19,899 nt of DNA from Desulfobacteraceae bacterium UBA2230. Its GTDB lineage: Bacteria > Desulfobacterota > Desulfobacteria > Desulfobacterales > Desulfosarcinaceae. Shown here in pieces: positions 15,356 through 19,899 of the stretch. The stretch is from positions 191-20,089 of the forward strand of contig DDYQ01000252.1 in assembly GCA_002348005.1 (NCBI GenBank), given 5' to 3'. The notes beneath the pieces are model-generated. The model worked only from the letters and a program-made list of their open reading frames with translations, did not search any database and was not told the DNA's origin. Positions within the stretch are counted from its first letter, which is position 1. The number at the start of each line of letters is the position of its first letter. A program made the translations under genes and the position numbers.

Positions 15356-16393
15356 CTACTGGGTTGATGACGGGTCCTGCAGATTACGCAACCCGGATTC
15401 CAGCTGTCGGATTCTCTTGAGCAGTTCAGGCAGCTCAGGTAGAACCTGCTGCAGACGCAGCCACGTGCGGTGCGGCATGGCGACAATGCCCCCGGACAAA
15501 ATCTGTTTTTCGGGTACCGAATGGCCGATGCCGGCCTGCGGTCCGATAATCGCTCCGTCGGCGATCGTCAAATGGCCGGCGACACCGGCCTGCCCGGCTA
15601 TAATCACATGGCGGCCGATTTTAGTACTCCCCGAAATCCCCACCTGGGCGACCAGCAGCGAGTGTTCGCCGACCTCCACATTGTGTGCGATGTGGACCTG
15701 ATTGTCGGTTTTGACCCCGGTCTTGATCCAGGTTCTGCCGAAGGTGGCGCGATCAATGGTATTACAGGCACCGATCTCGACATCGTCTTCGATCTGAACA
15801 ATGCCGGTCTGCGGCATCTTAATATGGCGGCCCTGGTCCTGCACGAATCCGTAGCCATCGCTGCCGATCACGGTTCCGGCATGCACGATGACCCGGCATC
15901 CAACGCGGCAGCGCTCAAGAATGCTGACCTGTGGATAAATTACCGTGTCGTCGCCGATAACGGCTTCATCGCCGATGACAACATGGGGATATAGGACCAC
16001 CCGGGCGCCCAGCACGACATTTCGGCCGAGCACGGTATACGCCGAGATGGTGCTGTCATTTCCCAGCACGCAGTCCGGTCCGATCACTGCCGTGGGATGA
16101 ATTCCGGCAGGCGGCCGGCAAGCCGGGTAAAGCGCGGCCACCGCCCTCGCAAAGGCCAGGCGCGGCTGATCGACCCGGACAACGTTGCGGTTTTTACATT
16201 CAACGCCGCGTGGGACGATGATGGCCGCCGCCCGGCTTTGAGCCACCTGTTTGAGGGCGGGTCCCTTTTCGGCAAAGGTGACGTGTCCGTCACCCGCCTC
16301 ATCGATAGGGCCGGCCCCTTCAATCATGCACCGGGGATCTCCGGTGAGATCTCCGCCGATCAGGGTCGCAAGTTGTTCAAGGGTCATCTGCAT
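15356..16393 (-). CDS. lpxD: UDP-3-O-(3-hydroxyacyl)glucosamine N-acyltransferase LpxD
   Basis: LpxD adds the N-linked 3-hydroxyacyl chain at the 2-position of UDP-3-O-acylglucosamine. The N-terminal uridine-binding domain (TLEQLATLIGGDLTGDP, about residues 1-95) is followed by the hexapeptide-repeat beta-helix from PPAGIHPTAVIGPDC onward. The catalytic histidine is His237 in NQVHIAHNVEVG, and GSDGYGFVQDQGRHIKMPQ is a family signature. Length from ATG 16393 is 345, close to the usual 340. The frame is open to 16486, but that extension overlaps ompH and has no LpxD similarity; ATG 16387 is an alternative two codons in. Seven bases separate it from the ompH stop. Confidence 0.95.
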   Translation of the reverse strand: MQMTLEQLATLIGGDLTGDPRCMIEGAGPIDEAGDGHVTFAEKGPALKQVAQSRAAAIIVPRGVECKNRNVVRVDQPRLAFARAVAALYPACRPPAGIHPTAVIGPDCVLGNDSTISAYTVLGRNVVLGARVVLYPHVVIGDEAVIGDDTVIYPQVSILERCRVGCRVIVHAGTVIGSDGYGFVQDQGRHIKMPQTGIVQIEDDVEIGACNTIDRATFGRTWIKTGVKTDNQVHIAHNVEVGEHSLLVAQVGISGSTKIGRHVIIAGQAGVAGHLTIADGAIIGPQAGIGHSVPEKQILSGGIVAMPHRTWLRLQQVLPELPELLKRIRQLESGLRNLQDPSSTQ

Positions 16394-16400
16394 CGGCGTT

Positions 16401-16934
16401 TCACTTGGTTTTGGATTTTTCGTTGTAGAGCCTGACGATTTCATCCGTGATGTCGATGGGATCGGGTGCGTAAACCACATTGACATCTTCGATGATCAGC
16501 AGGTAGGCCTCTTTTTTCCCGTAGACCTGGATGATATCGAACACATCCTTGCGGATCTTGTTGACCAGGCGCACCTGGGTCTCCTGGATTTTGCGATCGT
16601 ACTTCTGTTTGAGCGCCTTCAGGTCATCCATCTTGCGATCCAGCTGCCATTTTTTTTCTTCGCGGCCTTCTTTGCTCATTACGCTGGCATCTTTTTCCAA
16701 TTGTTCCTGCAGGGCCTTGAGCTCTTCACCATTCTTCTTGAGATCGGCTTCCATGCGCTGACCTTCTTCGGTGATCTCCTTCTTGGCGGCCTTGCCGGCA
16801 GTTGAATTCTCGACGATCTTCTGGAAACTGACCGTTCCGATCTTGGCCGCATCCGCACAGAATCCACCGGGGATGCCGACCAACATCACCATAAAGACCA
16901 TTGCCACGATAAAAACACTCCTGAACAGCTGCAT
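16401..16934 (-). CDS. OmpH/Skp-family periplasmic outer-membrane-protein chaperone
   Basis: Skp/OmpH trimers hold unfolded beta-barrel proteins in the periplasm and hand them to the Bam complex. The first 26 residues are a signal peptide (MQLFRSVFIVAMVFMVMLVGIPGGFCADA). The mature part opens with AAKIGTVSFQKIVENSTAGK, as in the family, and continues into a long charged helical hairpin with coiled-coil character (about residues 45-130). I start at ATG 16934, which has an excellent AGGAGG site six bases upstream; the open frame extends to 17042 but that overlaps bamA and hides the signal peptide. Length 177 is typical. It is placed between bamA and lpxD as in many proteobacteria. Confidence 0.93.
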   Translation of the reverse strand: MQLFRSVFIVAMVFMVMLVGIPGGFCADAAKIGTVSFQKIVENSTAGKAAKKEITEEGQRMEADLKKNGEELKALQEQLEKDASVMSKEGREEKKWQLDRKMDDLKALKQKYDRKIQETQVRLVNKIRKDVFDIIQVYGKKEAYLLIIEDVNVVYAPDPIDITDEIVRLYNEKSKTK

Positions 16935-17011
16935 CACACTCCTCCTATCTCTCGAAACGACCCGGAGATCACACGCCGGATCCGGTGATCGGTCATCAGG
17001 TTCTTCGTTTA

Positions 17012-19681
17012 TTAAAAAGCCCCGCCCATGGTGAATTCCCATTTTCCGGAACCCTCGTCCTCCCGGCGGTCCAGAATATGGCCGTATTCAATTCGGATGG
17101 GCGCGATGGGCGAAAACCAGCGCAAGCCGGCCCCAATACTCTGCCGTAAATCGGACAAATCGATTTTGCCATCATATACATTGCCGGTATCGTAGAAAAC
17201 AACTCCCATGACGCCCGCTTCTTTGGCGATCGGAAAAATGATTTCGGCATTGAACTGTATCATGTGGTCGCCGCCCACCTTGGTCTCTTCGCCCTCCTCA
17301 TTGATTTCCGTAAGATGTATTCCGCGGTAGCCGAAACCACGCATGGAATTGATCCCTCCCAGGTAGAATTTTTCGTAGTCGGGAAGCCATTTGTCCTGAT
17401 CATTGCCGTGCACGTATCCGGTTTTGCCATGCAGGAATCCGGTCAATCCCCAGAAAAGGGGATAATAAAATCCACTGTCCAGAATATATTTGTTATAGCC
17501 GACATTGCCGCCTAATCCGGCATATTCGAATGAGATGCTGTGTTTGGAACCTTCCGTGGGATTGAAGACGCGATCGCGTGAATCATAACCGAGTCCGACG
17601 CCGATCAGGCTTGTGGTGTTGGAGCCCTCGCGTTCGCGGATGTTATCCGAAGCATCTTCTCCGATCTCATCAATCTCGGTGACATCAAAACCATAGCGCC
17701 AGTAAAGCCGGGTATAATTGTAAACGGGATAACTGAATCGCAGGCCGCCGCCCACGCTGTCCAGTTCATACTCGTCTTCGATGTCTCTCTCCTGGTTGTA
17801 GGCTTCAACAGTGGTGCTCAAACGGGTATCCATGAACCAGGGTTCGGTAAAGCTTAGGTCGAAGCGGGTCGTCGATTGGCCGAACTGCGCGTTTAGCTTC
17901 AGAATTTGTCCACGGCCGAGGAAATTGCGCTGGGCAATCGACCCGACCAGAAAGGTTTGTTCGGCGCTGCTGTAGCCGGCGCCGAAGCTGAACGTGCCGG
18001 TGGGCTTTTCCTTGACCTCAATTTTGAGTATTTTCTGGTCGTCGGCGCTGCCCTTGAGCAGGTCGACTTTGATGTCCTCGAAATAGTCGAGGCGGTAGAG
18101 GCTTCGCATGCTGCGCTTCAGCGCGCTGCCATTGAACAGGTTCTGCTCCTGAACCCGCATTTCACGCCGAATCACCTTATCGCGGGTTTTCGTGTTGCCG
18201 CTGATGAGAATTTTTTCGAAATAAACCTGCTGATTTTTTTGAGCTGCGAAGTTAATGTCCACCGTCAGGGCATCGGTGTTTTCCTGGATGAGCGGTTTTA
18301 TTTCTGCATTGGCATAGCCCGAATCGCTGTATACGTCGGTCAGGGTGATAACATCGTTACGCACTTTTTCGCGATCATAGAAAGCGTCAGGGGCAATACT
18401 CAGCTTTTGCAGCAGTTCTTCCCGGGGTTTGATCAGGTCCCCGCTCACATCCACCTGGCCGACCTTGAATTGTGGGCCCTCGTCTATTTTAATGACCACA
18501 CTAATATTTTCTTCCCCGATATCGATTTGAGGGTCGCTTATCCGGGCACGGATGAATCCGCGATTGTGGTAGAATGCATTAAGGCGGGCAAGATCCTGAT
18601 CCAGTGTGGTGCGGTCCAGGTCCCCCGAGGAGGTCAGCCAGTAAAAAAAACCCTTTTCAGAGGTTTTAATCTCGTCTTTCAACGCTTTTTCATCGAAGGC
18701 CTGGTTGCCTTCAAAAAGGATTTCGGTCACATAGAGTTTCGGTCCTTCTTCGATATGGAATTCCAGATCGGCCTGATTGTTGTCCAATGGCTGAAGCTCA
18801 TAGTCCACTCTGACCTGGTGATAGTTTTTACCCTTGTAGAGGGTCTCAATCTGTTCGACATTGCTGCGGATTTTGAAGATGTTCAATATGGCGCCGGTGT
18901 TCAAGGTCAGATTTTCCTTGATGTCTTCATCCTTGAAACGCGAATTACCCCTGAATTTGATACGCCTGATCGTGGGCTTCTCTTTGACATGAAACGTAAC
19001 GACCTGCCCGCCGGCTTCGGATTCGGCTTCGACCCGCACGTCATCGAAAAAGCCCATGTTGTAGATGGCCCGCAGGTCTCGGGAAAGATTCTCGGGCTGA
19101 TAAATGCTGCCGACCTGCGATTTGATGACCCGTAAGATGGCATCTGCTTCGATGCGGTTGTTGCCCCTGATGTCTATTTGAAAAATAATTTCGCGGTGGA
19201 ACAGGTCGATGCTGATCTGGCGGGCCAGATCGTTCAAAACGGATATGAGGTTTTCGATGCCGCTGCCTGAAACATGGTATGCCTTCGACTGCCGCGAACT
19301 CGGCGATTCCAGCAAGCGCGCGTCCACACTGAAGCCGTCGCCGATCAGGGTGAAGGACCCCCAGACCGCACGGTTGGCTGCGTGCTGGCGCACCAGTTCG
19401 ATTATCCGGTCATGATCGGCGGGGGTGTTGACGAATTCCGCCTGCCCCGCCGCTTCGATCAGTATGGACTGCGCGCCATCCTGCTCAAAACGGGTGGCCA
19501 GGACAGAGGGGAGTTGATTGCCCAGATAGGCGAGCTCAGGGGGGGCATTGATCGTGAAAGGCAGAACCAACACGCTGATGGGCTCAGTGGCCGCGCGGGC
19601 GGGCGGCAGTGCGAACATAACAAGCCAGATCAATATTGCCAACAGTACGTTGCGGTGGGTTTTCCAGCGGCCGTGGATCAT
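17012..19681 (-). CDS. bamA: Outer membrane protein assembly factor BamA, with extra N-terminal domain
   Basis: BamA is the central Omp85 insertase of the beta-barrel assembly machine. Residues 1-31 are a signal peptide. Five POTRA domains follow at about 165-236, 237-316, 317-404, 405-484 and 485-560, each opening with a beta strand such as IDIRGNNRI, IKFRGNSRF and ILISGNTKTR. The 16-strand barrel spans about 562-889, with the loop-6 motif SMRGFGYRG (MRGF at 780-783) and a terminal aromatic beta signal ending KWEFTMGGAF. Between signal peptide and POTRA1 lies an extra domain (about 33-160; VLVLPF, AVWGSFTLIGDGFSVDARLLE) resembling the TolB N-terminal fold. GAGG sits eight bases before ATG 19681. 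Length 889 exceeds E. coli BamA (810) because of this domain. Confidence 0.95.
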   Translation of the reverse strand: MIHGRWKTHRNVLLAILIWLVMFALPPARAATEPISVLVLPFTINAPPELAYLGNQLPSVLATRFEQDGAQSILIEAAGQAEFVNTPADHDRIIELVRQHAANRAVWGSFTLIGDGFSVDARLLESPSSRQSKAYHVSGSGIENLISVLNDLARQISIDLFHREIIFQIDIRGNNRIEADAILRVIKSQVGSIYQPENLSRDLRAIYNMGFFDDVRVEAESEAGGQVVTFHVKEKPTIRRIKFRGNSRFKDEDIKENLTLNTGAILNIFKIRSNVEQIETLYKGKNYHQVRVDYELQPLDNNQADLEFHIEEGPKLYVTEILFEGNQAFDEKALKDEIKTSEKGFFYWLTSSGDLDRTTLDQDLARLNAFYHNRGFIRARISDPQIDIGEENISVVIKIDEGPQFKVGQVDVSGDLIKPREELLQKLSIAPDAFYDREKVRNDVITLTDVYSDSGYANAEIKPLIQENTDALTVDINFAAQKNQQVYFEKILISGNTKTRDKVIRREMRVQEQNLFNGSALKRSMRSLYRLDYFEDIKVDLLKGSADDQKILKIEVKEKPTGTFSFGAGYSSAEQTFLVGSIAQRNFLGRGQILKLNAQFGQSTTRFDLSFTEPWFMDTRLSTTVEAYNQERDIEDEYELDSVGGGLRFSYPVYNYTRLYWRYGFDVTEIDEIGEDASDNIREREGSNTTSLIGVGLGYDSRDRVFNPTEGSKHSISFEYAGLGGNVGYNKYILDSGFYYPLFWGLTGFLHGKTGYVHGNDQDKWLPDYEKFYLGGINSMRGFGYRGIHLTEINEEGEETKVGGDHMIQFNAEIIFPIAKEAGVMGVVFYDTGNVYDGKIDLSDLRQSIGAGLRWFSPIAPIRIEYGHILDRREDEGSGKWEFTMGGAF

Positions 19682-19722
19682 TAATTTGCCTCTGCTTCAG
19701 CTACAGGGTCGCGATATCTGGT

Positions 19723-19899
19723 TCAGCTCAGGTAAGCCAGTCGGCCGTCGGTGATGGTCGCCTGACGGCTCATTAAGGCAGCCAACTCCATGTTGTGCGT
19801 TACCACCACCATGGCCATACCCAACTCACGGTTCAGCTCGAGTAATAATTGATGCACCTGCTGGCTGTTGGTTTTATCCAGATTGCCGGTCGGTTCGTC
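19723..19899 (-). CDS. lolD: Lipoprotein-releasing ABC transporter ATPase LolD, C-terminal part (cut by window edge)
   Basis: The last 58 codons of an ABC ATPase run from the right edge to a TGA at 19723-19725. The visible part starts exactly at the Walker B and D-loop segment DEPTGNLD and includes the H loop VVVTHN with the switch histidine; it ends in TDGRLAYLS. This is the MacB/LolD-type ATPase class. Its place 41 bases upstream of bamA supports LolD, which powers release of outer-membrane lipoproteins through LolCE. Walker A and the signature motif lie beyond the window, so the assignment rests on the C-terminus and context. Confidence 0.88.
   Translation of the reverse strand, partial: DEPTGNLDKTNSQQVHQLLLELNRELGMAMVVVTHNMELAALMSRQATITDGRLAYLS

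Noticed and set aside
15319..15486. Extended N-terminus for FabZ
   Set aside because: The extra 56 residues overlap lpxD and are unlike FabZ; ATG 15318 has a ribosome binding site and gives the standard length.
16394..16486. Extended N-terminus for LpxD
   Set aside because: The extension lies inside ompH in another frame and has no LpxD similarity.
16935..17042. Extended N-terminus for the OmpH/Skp protein
   Set aside because: It would overlap the bamA end and bury the signal peptide; an AGGAGG site precedes ATG 16934.
17906..19135. Long plus-strand open frame of 409 codons opposite bamA
   Set aside because: It mirrors the bamA codons, shows no recognisable domain, and bamA is unambiguous on the other strand.

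Overview
The window reads as chromosome of a Gram-negative, probably deltaproteobacterial (Desulfobacterota, Desulfobacterales-like) bacterium. This placement is inferred from a lipid A cluster that uses LpxI rather than LpxH, a BamA with an extra TolB-like N-terminal domain, a DHH-CBS-tRNA nucleotidyltransferase fusion, GG/GC (sigma54-type) promoter elements and a GEMM-I riboswitch. No species can be named from the sequence alone. No insertion sequence, phage, CRISPR array or rRNA was seen.

Layout. (1) Positions 1-5441, minus strand: a DHH/CBS/tRNA nucleotidyltransferase fusion, trpS, scpA and scpB, then a tRNA cut by the left edge, which has its own sigma70-like promoter. (2) Positions 5442-5738: a divergent intergenic region with two perfect inverted repeats and a weak sigma54-like element. 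(3) Positions 5739-8311, plus strand: pilC and a PilS/NtrB-like membrane histidine kinase, without neighbouring pilB, pilT or pilR. (4) Positions 8312-10350, plus strand: a 455-base leader holding a strong sigma54 promoter match and a well-formed GEMM-I (cyclic-di-GMP) riboswitch, followed by a secreted calcium-repeat protein with a choice-of-anchor-U-like domain and a C-terminal Cys/TM/basic tail. (5) Positions 10435-19899, minus strand: an envelope-biogenesis operon in transcription order lolD (partial), bamA, ompH/skp, lpxD, fabZ, lpxA, lpxI, a Gfo/Idh/MocA oxidoreductase, lpxB and a DUF374 acyltransferase.

How the parts work together. The right half makes the outer membrane. LolD energises lipoprotein release, Skp and BamA insert beta-barrels, FabZ supplies acyl chains, LpxA/D/I/B make the lipid A disaccharide, and the DUF374 protein probably adds a later acyl chain. 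The oxidoreductase may alter the sugar nucleotide (GnnA-like). The middle part links type IV pilus assembly and two-component signalling to a surface protein that appears controlled twice, by sigma54 at transcription and by cyclic-di-GMP through its leader RNA. The left part is housekeeping: tRNA 3'-end maturation, tRNA-Trp charging and the ScpAB partners of SMC.

The most notable item is the arrangement at 8574-10350: sigma54 promoter, cyclic-di-GMP aptamer, then secreted anchored calcium-repeat protein, directly behind pilC and a PilS-like kinase.
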